A DNA stretch of 64,000 bases from Musa acuminata AAA Group (lineage: Eukaryota; Streptophyta; Magnoliopsida; Zingiberales; Musaceae). The position numbers and the translations under genes were made by a program. Under the pieces are notes generated by a model. The model was not told where the DNA came from. It made no database searches and saw only the letters and a program-made list of their open reading frames with translations. The stretch covers positions 32,982,001-33,046,000 of the forward strand of contig NC_088342.1 of assembly GCF_036884655.1 (NCBI RefSeq), given 5' to 3'. Positions 38,563 through 51,843 of this stretch are shown piece by piece; the stretch's first letter is position 1; the number at the start of each line of letters is the position of its first letter.

Positions 38563-38757
38563 TCACTCGATAACAGAACAATACCATGAAGAGCAAACCA
38601 AAATAACAACAATCCATATCACTTGAATCGAACCAGAACCTTTCATCAACGAGATTAATGTCGAGGAGGTCTCGAGGAAGCAATTTCTTAAAAGCATAAA
38701 CTCGTCCTCCTCCTTCATCGGCACCTCCTCACCAACTTTGAAACCCGCCGTCTTCAA
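38563..38757 (-). pseudogene. Possible 5' exon of the second unrecognised gene, copy 3b
   Basis: Same frame as copy 1, duplicated with the surrounding segment in U3. Confidence 0.3.
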
Positions 38758-39148
38758 TCAAGTCATTGGGAATAAGGGGTTGGCTGCGCGGGAGAGGGAG
38801 GAGTGAAGTATTTAGGATGGTGGAGAGAGAGGGAGGAGAGGAGAGGAGAGCGTGGGCCGTGATTCCTGATCTCGTTTGCGGAGCTGGAGATTGGTATTTC
38901 CACTAGGGTTCGCCTACAATCGCGCACCACCAAGAAGGCCGTGACACGTTATTTCTTTTTCAAAACATTTATATCCCAACTTGCTTAAGTTGAATCGACC
39001 GACTCTAAGTCAACTCGTAACTCCATTCTAGTCAAGCTTTGTATCCGATTCAAACGTCAGGTCCAGCTCCAAATCTCAATCTGGGCCGTAGGATCACATG
39101 ATCCTACGATCTTGATCACAAATTTGATGACCGCATCTAATTCAACAG

Positions 39149-39151
<3 letters not shown>

Positions 39152-39203
<52 letters not shown>
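39152..39203. repeat. AT microsatellite, U3 second tract
   Basis: 52 bp; leads into the copia remnant as in the other units. Confidence 0.95.
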
Positions 39204-39210
<7 letters not shown>

Positions 39211-42200
39211 TAGATCTAACCGTGGAGGGGAATATTACAACAGAAATGACGGCTCAAGTGAATAACGTCGAGGACCATTTGCTCTATGCTTAGAGGAGTG
39301 TGGAATTATCCCTCTGTATAAAATGCCAAGGTCACCTAACATGAATGGTGTAGTTGAAAGACGAAACTGCATACTTAAAGACATAGTAAGAAATATGATT
39401 TTTTAATCTACTTTGCCAGAGTCACCCTGAAGAGAAGCAATAAAAACTATAGCTTACATTCTTATAGAGTACCAATTAAAGCAACTACAAAAACACCTTA
39501 TGAGCTTTGGACCGGAAGAAAGCCTAGTCTAAGACACTTTCATAGGTTGTCTATCTAAGACAAGGCTTTACAGGCCTAACGAAAAGAAATTGGAACCCCA
39601 AACAATAAGCAATTATTTTATTGGTTATTCTGAACGATCTAAGGGGTACAAATTTTATAATCCCAAATCAATAAATATTTTTGAGACGAGTATTGCTACA
39701 AGGATATTGAGTTTGGGGGGAGAAATAAGGTTAAAGACTTTACGTTTGAGGAAGAATTGGTTCAATTTAATCCAATTTATATAGTTGCCACTGATGTGGT
39801 AAATTCAATACCTCAAAAGGATATAGTTATTTCAACTCTCATATAGTATAAGAAAATTATTCATGAGGATCAAACTCAACATCCATAAGAACATATGCCA
39901 CAAGAGCTAGCACCTTTGTGATGATCCATTAGGGTAAGGAGGAGTGTCATTTCATATGATTATATGGTATTTCTCTGGGAACATGAAAAAAGTAGTGATA
40001 TGATGGAAGATGATCCAATCAACTTCTGTCAAGCCATAGAGGATTCCAATTCTGATAAGTGGATTAAAGCAATGAATCAAGAGTATAAGTCCATACAAGA
40101 CAATAAAGTTTGAGAACTTGTCCCATTACTAGAAGGAGTGAAACCTATTGGTTGTAAATGAATTTTTAAAACCAAAGGGGATTCTAATGGTAATGTGGAG
40201 AGATATAATGCACGTCTTGTGGCAAAGGGCTATACTCAAAAAGAAGGGATTGACTTTAAATAAACCTCTCCGGTTTTAACGAATGACTCTTTTAGAATAA
40301 TTATGGCTTTAGCCACACATTTTGATTTGGAGCTCTTTTAGATGGATGTCAAAATAACAATTCTCAATGGAAATATTGATGAAATAATTTATATGGTACA
40401 ACCAGAATACTTTGTATCAAAAGAACCTAAAGAAAATAATATGTAAATTGATAAAATCTATCTATGAGATAAAACATATTGAATCTTGGATTTTGACGAT
40501 GAAATCAATTAATGAGTTTACGATCTAATGTACATTTAAGTGATGTAGGACTATATTCAATCAGGAAAGATAAATTGATTAAAGCGGTGGAATCAAAAGT
40601 TGGGCTAAAATGGAACATGTCAGAAGATTGGATGTCGGACCGGAGGAATGGTCGACATATCAGCAGAAGGCTTCGTGCCATGAGTTCGAGCATCGGGCCA
40701 AAAGGATCAGACATTGCACTAAGGAGATCGGGTGTTGCGGATATCAACATGTCGATTGGGCAATACATCATAAGAGAGGACGATATGCCGAAGGTTCGGG
40801 TGAAGCATCGGATGAACCAATGACATGTTGGATAACTTAGAATTCTTACTTATAATAATTTGTCTAGATCGAAGTAGTTTTAGTTCTAATTGGATTGTTT
40901 AGAATATAATTAGACCAACTCAATTATGGGTTAACTCGGCCTGAATTGGGGTTATTTTGGGCCAAGTGGAAGGCCCAATTAGTGACCCATAGTTGGCCCA
41001 AGCTGTGACACTGCCAGTTTAGGTGATAATATTGCTCAGATACAATCTCCCAGACTGTGTTAGGCGATGGTACCACCTAGTCTCAAACTAGCAGGCGGTG
41101 GTATTGCTAGTACCCCGAAAACCCAAGATGAGATCATTTGGTCCCTAAATTTGAATTCATTTGGGGCCTAAAAAAGCCCTACTCATCCTTACTCAGTAAA
41201 CACATCAATTGTGAGTTAAAGAAAAGAAAAATGCTATAGTAATATTATAAAAACTCGTCTCAAGCTCTCAGTATTATATATGAAGTTTAAGAGAGAGGTG
41301 AGGTTGTAAAGGTTATCTCCTAAACCGGTGAAAAGGAGAAAATGGGTGTAAAAGGATAGTTGATCTTCCTCCGTTGAAAGAAGATCGATAGTGAAAGCCG
41401 ATGGCCTTGAGTGAAGAGGAATCAGGAGTGGATGCAGGTCACGATGATCGAACCACTATAAAACTTAGTTTGTATTTATATTTTGTTGTTTACCTTTATT
41501 GCAAACTGCTTTACTTGCTCATTACATTTTTATGAACGTTTTCGAGTTAAACATATTTCCAATATGATTTTATCGAACGAAATTTTCGAATCGATGTAAT
41601 TTTTATCGTAAGCACTAATTCACACTCCCCCCCTCTTAGTGCCGATTTCGATCCTAACAAAACAAACATCCTTTTAGTAGTATCACAAATTTCATCAAGT
41701 AATTATCTCATTTGGTTTTAAGATGAATGTTGTTGATGATTGCATGTATCATAAATTCAGTGGGAGCAAATTTATTTTACTTATATTTTATACGGATGAC
41801 ATTCTGCTTGCCACTAATGATATAGACATATTGCACGAAACCAAGAGATTTTTATCTAGAAATTTTGAGATGAAAGATCTTGGTGATACCCCTTTTGTAT
41901 TAGGAATCAAGATACACCGAGATAGATCGCGAGGTATTCTAGGATTATTACAAAGGAACTATATCGATAAAGTACTCAAAAGGTTTAGCATATAGGATTG
42001 TAAACCAGGAGACACCCCTATCACAAAGGGAGACAAGTTCAGTCTCAATTAGTGCCTTAAAAAAAATCTGGAAACTTAAGAAATGCAGAAGATTTCCTAT
42101 GCATTAGCTTTAGGGAGTCTAATGTATGCACAGGTTTGTACGCGTCAAGATATAATGTACATTGTTGGAATGTTAGATAGATACTTAAGCAATCATGGAA

Positions 42201-42332
42201 TGAATCATTGGAATGTAGCTAAAAGAGTCATGAGATATTTAAAGAGAACAAAAGATCATATGGGAGATCAGACCATTTGAAGATCATTGGATATTCTGAC
42301 TCCGATTTTACTAGATGCTAAGACAATATGAT
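39204..42332 (+). pseudogene. Decayed copia integrase-RT remnant, copy 3
   Basis: Same remnant; the RT tetrad reads YTDD (ACG at 41792-41794), as in copy 2, but the Arg-Gln before DIMYIVG is as in copies 1 and 4. Confidence 0.9.
40477..41659 (+). mobile_element. Solo LTR nested in copia, copy 3
   Basis: Same LTR and AAACA duplication. Private bases include T in AGTGATGTAGG near 40543 and A in AGAATATAATT near 40905. Confidence 0.85.
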
Positions 42333-43200
42333 TTAATATTCTCCGACACATTCAAAAATAATAATTAATTATAAAAATAATATATAATTAATCTAGAATT
42401 ATACACATGAATACATTTAATGAGACTTATATTTTATAATTTATAATTTATACAAATACTATATTGTGGAGCATGACATAGTTGTAATATGCTTAGACAT
42501 CTAAGATTACAATTAATTAAAGGTCAAAGAGAGTTAAGTTGGTAATTGCTGATTTATTTGGCAAATCAAAAATTTATGGCTATTGAATTGACTTGCTAAA
42601 TACATAAGAAAGATCAGAAAAACTCAACCATATGACTTTAACTTAGTGTAAAAAAAAATCTAATTAATGAAATACGATGTTAATTTAAAGCTGAAGTAAA
42701 TGCATTCTGAAAGTAGAAATTTATTCAGAAAAAAGGAAAGAAAAAAGTGTAAGAGTTGTTTGTATTAGTTTGAAAATAGTATCTCATTCATTTCAATATA
42801 GTGCTACTTGATTAACCTCTCATCAGATTCTATCGTTATTGTTGGAGAAGCATCTTATGCTTATATTTACAGTGTGCAAAACTAGGAGGAAAAAGAAAGG
42901 CCATGCTCAACATCAAACACAATGAAAAAGTATTGCATTTCGGAAGGAGATTATTATCAAACCATGAGTGCTTTCAACGTTCCCAAAAATGACGGCACAG
43001 TTCCAGTGGAAGAATAGTCAATACTCTGAAATTTGGAACCTATTTTTCTGAAGCAAAATCTCAAAATATATTATGCTGCAATGGAGCAATGGTTCAGTTC
43101 TTTTCATTGCAATCTGAGGCCATCAAAAAATTACAATCTGTCCAGAAAATTCAGACGTAAGTGAATTTGAACGATCCCTCCAAGTACTTCAACATCAAGG

Positions 43201-45029
43201 TCATTCTTCTTCCTCTCCTTTTACAACATCAACACTTGCTTTGATTTCAGAAGACTCACTTACAAGTAACATAAGCTCCTTGAAAAAGAAGTCTAACTTA
43301 TTGCAGTCAAAATCTTCGATTGCCGATGATACTGTCGCTTTTGATCTTTGATGAGATTGTTTATTTTCTTGTTGTAGTTGAAAGTGATACATTCTCAGAG
43401 CATCGTCCGTGGAAATCTCTTGAACGGGCTTGTAAAGACTTTGAAACGTGCATCTGTCTTCAAGCTTCTTAACTAACTTTTCTTTGAATTGATCTGGGAG
43501 GTTTACAAATGCACTACGAAATAATGTAGGAAAAATAAGATACCAAAATTCTTCTGCAGAAAGAGATCAGTAAATACTATCACTTTTCACCTTGTGATGC
43601 CTCTAACAATTCCCCATTTGTAACCACTGCTTGCAGATTGCTTAAACCCAATGTTGAAGCCCTCTTGGGCAGAAGCTTCCTTTCCTGCAGATATACCATC
43701 TCGATAACCCATATAAACTTTTGTCAAGGGTTCCATATGATACATCCTCAAGTTTAAAGCCCTAAAAGTTTTACTATGAAGAGTTTTGGACAAAGGATAT
43801 GCATATCATTTATAGATTGCAAGGATACTGTATAAAATTGATCATAACGCCTCTTCTGTTCTCTGTTTAAGTCAGCATCTGAGATTTCATTCAGAAGCCC
43901 ATCATCACACCAAGAATCATCAGAAGCATGCTCTGGAACTAAAACTAACTCATTAGCATATTAAACTTTGTATTTGGTCAAAACAACCATGGCAGTATAT
44001 CATACAACTTCCACAAAAGGCATCATGTAAATGCTACATAAACACCAAAGAGACCAAAATGTCATCTAATATATCCATAATATAGTCACTAATTTGAGGA
44101 AGAATGAAATTAAAATTTTAGTTTTGATGAAACTATACTCTGCACATGAATTGCTATGCATGCATCTAGGCCAATCAAATTCAATCGTCTCTGACTTTAA
44201 AGGAACAATTCATTCGATTCCAAAATCTCCACATGTGCATGCTCGCTCAATAGCAGAAATGAAAAAGAAACAGTAAAACAATATGATGCATGAGCAATTA
44301 AATTAATTTATTAATAAAATAAATTTAATTTGTTTAGAGATATTTTACATATGTAATAACATGAAAATATCTACTCAACGAGGAGAAAAAGAAAGAAAAA
44401 ATACAACAAAAAAGAAATCATATTATTGAAAATTACAAATCTTGATTGAATATCTTAAAGATTCATCTCTATAAAGATGAAAGATTATCAATCAAAAATA
44501 TCATGAAGAGAGGAAGACTATTTCTCAAATCAAATCAGAAACGAAGAACAAGATATCATATATTTGATTTGATGCGATTGTAATTTTTTAAATTTCTGTA
44601 ATTTTCTTTTTATTCTTATACTTGAGCATATAAAAATGGGCTATAACATTGTAATGTATGAATAAAAAAAGGATCCATGAATCAAGTTTTTTTCCTTTCC
44701 CACCTTGTGAGGTATGCGGAGGTGCAAGACTTCTATCCTAGGAGTGTTATCTTTGAGCCAATTGGATAGTTATACATTTGCTTATTATTTTTAGTTATTA
44801 TCTTTCACTTTTCTCTTTCTATTCCTCCACTATGAAAGTAATTTGTTGTTGCTCGTCCTACATGCCAACCAATATTGAACACTTCAAAATTAAATATACC
44901 ATCACATAAGTCTCAGAGATATAACCGCAGTGCCTCACCACAATGCTAAAAACTTTGCAAATATCTAGTATTGGTAACAAACCTCATAGCAAACTTTTTA
45001 CCTTCATCCTCTTGTGATGATCTAAGCAT
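43201..45029 (-). CDS. YAE1: Yae1-domain protein, copy 4
   Basis: Fourth copy, with exons 45029-45002, 43938-43829, 43712-43591 and 43513-43201. Same product and candidate U12-type intron (43828-43713). Confidence 0.85.
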
Positions 45030-45657
45030 GTCCTACAAATAAATCAATTTGTTCCAAAGAGAAACAGAAGAATAGAAATAGCAGGTGCCACCAATTCCAC
45101 CAAGTAAACCTTTTTCATATAAAAATATGACCAAAAGTATCAAATTTATGAGGAAAAAAAAAGCTCACTGAGGGAAAGAACAAGGGTGATCTAGAAGTTG
45201 TCCGCTTGCGGAGGGAGGGCAGCCATCAGAGTTAGAGCTTATCGGGAGAATCACATCAATCGGATCGATAAGCAGCAAAAACACATAGTCCTAGATTAAT
45301 CATGAGGACCAGATTGATGGCGGAAAAGAATCTTGCACTGCATCTTCTTTAGGGTTTTCGAACTAGAAAAGTGCGAGAAGGGAATTGAGGGCTAACCGTG
45401 AAGTTCTGAACAAGATATGGTCGATTGTAATGCATTAAATAAATTTGTGAGAGAGTAGGGAACTCTCTTCTTTCCTTAGAGAGAGAAGCTCTGGGTTTCT
45501 AAGGCGATAAGGACAACCCCATTGCCTTCTCCCTCCTTAATTCCACCTTTGATGCGACCCAACCACACCCTTCCCCACCCCCCCCCGCCCCCAACTACTG
45601 GCTTCACATCCCCTACTTGGCTCTCTCCTTGCATCCATTGTTGTTCCCCTCCCTAGG

Positions 45658-46774
45658 GTGTCATCATCTTCTTCTGTGGTGTCGATCCCTTCAGTTAGGG
45701 TTCCTGGAGTGATGCCAAGCCAGACCCCTAAGGTTTTCTCCTTTGGCAAGTACCAAGAAAAATGGGCCACTCCATCGGGATCCTTCCAATGCCCCTCCGC
45801 CTTCCAAGAAGAGCCAATTGGATGGCCCTTTCACTGGAAAGAGCATCTCTTAGGCATTGATGTTAATTGGTCCTTCATATGGGCCAGATGCAAGTTCACT
45901 ACTATCTTCTTCTTTGTTTAACCGGATCTATGATGCTTCTAAGGATTTCATCGAATTTGACGAAAAAACTCCTCATGAATGGCAAAAACCTTGAATATCT
46001 AGTTTGATCAATCATTTCCTCCGACTTCGACTTTGGATTTCCTGAAATATGTGGTTTCTCACTAATGGAAATGTTCTTTGGTGTCCCAAGTGATCAATTT
46101 GGCTTAAGGTTTTTATTTGCTTTCAATTTTTTTCTAAAGCGGAGGTTGTTCGCATCCTCACCGAGGGACCATGGACCATTCGAGGGGAGGTTTTGTATCT
46201 GATGCCCAAGAAAGCTAATTTCCAGCCTCTCACAGAGAGGATCTCATCTGTCCCTATCTAGGTGTAGTTCGTCAATCTTCCTTTGGAGTACTGGAACAGA
46301 ATGTGTTATTAATCTTGGTTCTCTCCTAGGTCGTCCCCTAAAGAATGATGAATGTTCTTTCTCGTTTGAAAGGGGTCGATATGTAAGGTTAGTATAGAAA
46401 TCGATCTTTCAAAACCCCATAAGCAGTATGACTGGGTCACCTAAAGAAAGGAATTTTCCAAACTGTTTCATATGAGAATTTACCTTTGGTGTGTTTCAAG
46501 TATAGTTGTGTGGGTCATAAAGTGGATTTGCCCTCTAGTTTCGATGACTTCTTTGACTTCCTCCCTTGTTTTTCTGGACTCTTCTCACAAGGCCGACCCC
46601 CAAAAGGGTGTGGAGCAACCCCCTTCCGATTTAGATGGCTCTATTACCCTAAGGGAGGTTGGGTCTTCTCACTTAGAGCTGGACCTCTTTGGTCCATGGA
46701 TTAAAGTTGAGAAGCGTTGCCCGATTGGTCGTCGGCACAGCCAAGCCAACGCTGATCGAAATCGATCGGAATAG
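45658..46774 (+). pseudogene. LINE-type ORF1 remnant, copy 4
   Basis: Same broken remnant as copy 1. Confidence 0.75.
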
Positions 46775-46870
46775 GGGGGTGGGGTGGTGCCATGTCGAGG
46801 AAGCGATCGAGGCCATTGGTTTCCTCTGCTCCTTGAGATATTGGCACACATACAGGTCACATGCCCCCTA

Positions 46871-47284
46871 CACTATAAGAAAAATAGTTATTAACCATGA
46901 ACAAAAGTTGTCACTAAAAGAATTAGTGCAAAATGAGCCATCACTAGCTTCCGTCAGCATAGATCTCGTGGCTAAAAGTTTTAGTAACAAAAAAAGACAC
47001 ATATGTCATTAAATTATAGTTTTTAGTGATAGTTTATATTTGTAGCTAAAACATTAAATTCTATCGCTAAAAATAAATAAATTGATAAATTAATATTTCT
47101 GTGACAACAATTGGTTATGAACACTTCTGTCACTAAAAGAATTGACTAACAATTTTAGTGACAATATAATTAACTCTTACTGATTAAATGGAAAAGATAA
47201 TAATAATTTAGTGATGGCTTGACCTGTCACTAAAATATAAAAAAAATTAGTAATGGATTATTTGAGTGTCACTATACTGTCAAT
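46871..47284 (+). mobile_element. CACTA transposon end, copy 4
   Basis: Same terminus and subterminal repeats as copy 1. Confidence 0.6.
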
Positions 47285-47966
47285 AATAATTTTATTAATT
47301 ACCTATCAATTTTTAATAATTTCAAAATCATACCAAAACTTTTTCATAAATTCAAGATAAAATTATTGATATTTGAAACTTCACATTACAATCTTTATTT
47401 TATCCAAAAATCAATATCAAAGTGAGACAATTATAAATTCCACATCATCTCGAAAAAAAATACATCAAGATATCTTTATATCTTCATTCTTGAACTCTCC
47501 TGTGTCATCTTGTGCATCTTGCGTGAAGTCACAATTGCACAATATATACAGACAAGTCACAATTGTTAGAGTTGCATAGTAGAGTTGAATAGTCCATCAC
47601 TATTATCCCATGTTTGCAAATGCAAATGGTTAAGAAGGTGAGGAAACTGAAACCCTATTCTTCACACATTATTTCTTGCTATTATACTATGGAGGTATAT
47701 GCAAGTTTTCCTTTATGTCAACCTACTGCTGACATTACATACTTTTTATTTTCAGAGTTAAGAACTGTTGTATATGAAAATAAAAGCAATTTTATGGTTG
47801 ATTTCATTGATAAAACATAAACATGTCAAGATTGTTAGCAGTCCATAACAAGTTTCTAGTGTACTGCAGCCTAAAATTGGAATCCAAAATCAGATTAAAG
47901 CTTTCTAAAAGATATACCTCTTAAGTGAAGTAAAGCAGCATGCAAGCTTAGATATATCAGTGTTGC

Positions 47967-49221
47967 CAAGCATTGAAATAAAGTGATATAGAAACAGAAA
48001 ATATCGAAGTCAAGTTCATCTTCCTAAGCGAGGGGAGGCCCGAAGCGCGTCGCTTGGGCGCTCGCCCGAGCCCAGGCGTCGGGCGAGCACCCGGGTTAAA
48101 CCCAGCGACCGAACCAGCGTTTTAGGTCTGGTTCAATCTCCGGTGCTTTAGTTGGTCCAATCGAACCAACTAAAGCACCGATATCAGCCTTCTTCTCACG
48201 ACTTCCCCAACTCTAACCCCGCTCGCCACTTCCACTCCCACTGCCGCTGCCACTGCTACCGCTATCGCTGCCACTATCGTCGCTCGTCGCTCTTGCTCTC
48301 GCTGCCGCTGCCACTGTCGTCGCTCGCCGCTCCTGCTCTCGCTCCCCCCTGCTCGCTGCTACCGCTGCCACTATCGCCGCTCCCGCTGCCACTACTCGCT
48401 GTTACTGCTGTCGCTGCCACTATCGTCGCTCGCCACTCCTGCTCCCGTTGACACTGTTGCCGCTCCCGCTGCCTCTGCTCGCTACTACTGCTGCTGCTGC
48501 CACTATCGCCGCTCGCCGCTCCTACTCCCGCTACTCGTTACTACCACTGTCGTTGCCACTGTCGCCGCTCCCGTTGCCATCGCTCGCCGCTACCGCTGCC
48601 GCTGCCACTATCGCTTCTCGTTGCTACCGCTGCCGCTGCTCTCAGTCAGTAGCCTCAGTCTTCCTCTTACTCACACTCTTCTTACTTCAATAGTATACTG
48701 TTATCAATATATTAACAATATGCTACTAACCAAGGTTCGTCGTACCGTACCGTACAGGCGTTTCGACCCGAGCTCGGTACGGTACGGTACGGTACCGGTG
48801 TACCGGGCGGTACATCAGGGCGTACCGAACAATTTTATACTTTTTTCATACTGTAGCACTGTAGCGGTATCGGGCGATCCGCATACCGGTAACCTATCGG
48901 ATCGGTACGTACCGCCGGGTACGGATGGTACGCTTCGGTATGATAGACCTTGCTACTAACTATATACTAGTAATAGTATTTTTATTTATTAGATTAATAA
49001 TATATTATTTTGATTTTAATACTATTAATTTTTATTTATTTAAAATTATTATTAGGTTTCAGAATAAATGATATATTTTTATTTAAATAAATATATTTAT
49101 TAATTATATTATATATTTTTATATTTTAGCGTCTCGCTTCACTCAGACGAACGCCTAGCACCTCGGACGTTTTTGGACCTGAGCACCTTTTGGCACCTAG
49201 CGCCTTTTCAATCAATGCTTG
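47967..49221. mobile_element. Unclassified TIR element, copy 4
   Basis: Same ends as copy 1; T at 48334 is shared only with U3. Confidence 0.5.
48731..48952. mobile_element. hAT-type MITE, copy 4
   Basis: 222 bp with flanking CTACTAAC. Confidence 0.75.
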
Positions 49222-49329
49222 TAACAAAATTGCAAACTCTCTTTAATGCATCTCAACTCCCAAAGCTTTGACAACAAGTTGACAACAACTTATAGCTAAA
49301 CAATGAAAAACAAGACCAAGTTTATATAC

Positions 49330-49910
49330 CATTTATGCCCTCCATTCCAGCTCTGACAATAGGCCAAGCACTTGAGTAGCTGCGGAAGGACCAAAAACTC
49401 TTATCTACAAAACATAAATAAATGTTACACAATGGCACTTCCCGTGATTCACCATCCAAATTCGAGCAATCAACAATCCAAATAACATAATTAATCAAAT
49501 TAAAGCCCCACGCCCCCACAATCCAAACCCTAATTGAGATTTCCCAAGAGGATCCGCCACGATGAACCTCACGAGAAACATAGAAGAAAAGGCGTAATCC
49601 AAATAGAACCGAGAATCCACGCAGAACAAATACAACCCTGAGCAATTAAACGGAAATCGAGACGAGCTCCATAGCAAAAGAAACAAGAGCATATCAATGC
49701 GTCGCAATAGGAACGGGGTAGGAGAAAGGAGTGGAGGCAAACCTGGGGGCAGGGCCCGACGACGGGATCGATCGCCTGAGGAGCAAAGGTAGGGGTTTTC
49801 GACGAGCGGGACAACTGGGTGGGACGAGTGAAGCTCCGTCTCTCGATCTCGTCTTCCTCGCCCGCTCCTATTTCGCTGTTGGTGGCGACGCACGGACGTG
49901 AGGGGATCAT
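49330..49910 (-). pseudogene. 5' exons of the unrecognised MIPSRP-type gene, copy 4
   Basis: Same blocks as copy 1; A near 49366 changes an Arg codon to Trp in the SSARP stretch of the second block. Confidence 0.4.
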
Positions 49911-50991
49911 TAAATCGCAACTACAGAGAGAAGCAGTGTAGAACGAGGAGGTCGAGGAGCAGTGACGGCCAGGACCGAAGAGCCAAGTAAGAATCCGCCA
50001 TTTCCACCGTCTCTCTCTCTCACTCTCCCTGCCTCCGGGGGTGATATGGCGAGGGCGTCTCATGCTTAGTGACGCGATTGATATCGGATTCGGGGAGTGG
50101 CCTCCGGAGCCGTCGGATCCGGGTGGGGTTGCAGCCGCCGCCGTTCTCCCTGTAGTTGCGATTTAATGATCCCCTCACGTCCGTGCGTTTTAATGATCCC
50201 CTCACGTTCCTCGCCCGCTCCTATTTCGCTGTTGGTGGCGACGCACGGACGTGCGTTTTAATGATCCCCTCACGTCCGTGCGTTTTAATGATCCCCTCAC
50301 GTCCGTGCGTTCTCCGCTCAAAATGGCGACGCACGGACGTGAGGGGATCATTAAAACGCACGGACGGACGTGAGGGGATCATTAAATCGCACGGACGTGA
50401 GGGGATCATTAAAACGCACGGACGTGAGGGGATCATTAAAACGCACGTCCGTGCGTCGCCACCAACAGCGAAATAGGAGCGGGCGAGGAACGTGAGGGGA
50501 TCATTAAAACGCACGGACGTGAGGGGATCATTAAATCGCAACTACAGGGAGAACGGCGGTGGCTGCAACCCCACCCGGATCCGACGGCTCCGGAGGCCAC
50601 TCCCCGAATCCGATATCAACCGCGTCACTAAGCATGAGACGCCCTCGCCATATCACCCCCGGAGGCAGGGAGAGTGAGAGAGAGAGACGGTGGAAATGGC
50701 GGATTCTTACTTGGCTCTTCGGTCCTGGCCGTCACTGCTCCTCGACCTCCTCGTTCTACACTGCTTCTCTCTGTAGTTGCGATTTAATGATCCCCTCACG
50801 TCCGTGCGTTTTAATGATCCCCTCACGTTCCTCGCCCGCTCCTATTTCGCTGTTGGTGGCGACGCACGGACGTGCGTTTTAATGATCCCCTCACGTCCGT
50901 GCGTTTTAATGATCCCCTCACGTCCGTGCGATTTAATGATCCCCTCACGTCCGTCCGTGCGTTTTAATGATCCCCTCACGTCCGTGCGTCG
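49889..50991. repeat. Palindrome with 27-bp repeat array, copy 4
   Basis: Palindrome 49889-50808 centred on 50348.5, then the array. A at 50077 is shared only with U5. A T near 50560 (GGCGGTGGC) is private. Confidence 0.9.
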
Positions 50992-51242
50992 CCATTTTTC
51001 TTGGTACTTGCCAAAGGAGAAAACCTTAGGGTCAAATACTCATCTTGTAAATGAGCTTACAACAACATTATCAAATTAATATTTTATTTATAAAAAATTA
51101 ATTTATTTTAAGCTTTCGATTTTTGGTAAGTTAGTCTACGTCGGTTTTGACACGAATTGAAATGTTTGTCGGCGCTCTCTCTCTGTCTTATAACTATTTT
51201 CTTGGCAACGAGAATATGAAAACAAAAATGAACAAACCCTCA

Positions 51243-51437
51243 TCACTCGATAACAGAACAATACCATGAAGAGCAAACCAAAATAACAACAATCCATATC
51301 ACTTGAATCGAACCAGAACCTTTCATCAACGAGATTAATGTCGAGGAGGTCTCGAGGAAGCAATTTCTTAAAAGCATAAACTCGTCCTCCTCCTTCATCG
51401 GCACCTCCTCACCAACTTTGAAACCCGCCGTCTTCAA
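51243..51437 (-). pseudogene. Possible 5' exon of the second unrecognised gene, copy 4
   Basis: Same frame as copy 1. Confidence 0.3.
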
Positions 51438-51831
51438 TCAAGTCATTGGGAATAAGGGGTTGGCTGCGCGGGAGAGGGAGGAGTGAAGTATTTAGGATGG
51501 TGGAGAGAGAGGGAGGAGAGGAGAGGAGAGCGTGGGCCGTGATTCCTGATCTCGTTTGCGGAGCTGGAGATTGGTATTTCCACTAGGGTTCGCCTACAAT
51601 CGTGCACCACCAAGAAGGCCGTGACACGTTATTTCTTTTTCAAAACATTTATATCCCAACTTGCTTAAGTTGAATCGACCGACTCTAAGTCAACTCGTAA
51701 CTCCATTCTAGTCAAGCTTTGTATCCGATTCAAACGTCAGGTCCAGCTCCAAATCTCAATCTGGGCCGTAGGATCACATGATCCTACGATCTTGATCACA
51801 AATTTGATGACCGCATCTAATTCAACAGTGA

Positions 51832-51843
51832 ATATATATATAT
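51832..51843. repeat. AT microsatellite, U4
   Basis: Only 12 bp, the shortest allele. Confidence 0.95.

Larger units (their letters stand above)
37324..39151. repeat. Segment duplicated within U3 (second copy)
   Basis: Second copy of 33198-35025. It starts at CCACCG, a point reached both from the single-copy DNA (ACCCCACCG) and from the palindrome arm (TTTCCACCG). It differs from the first copy by few bases, including A at 37896 and A near 38172. Confidence 0.93.
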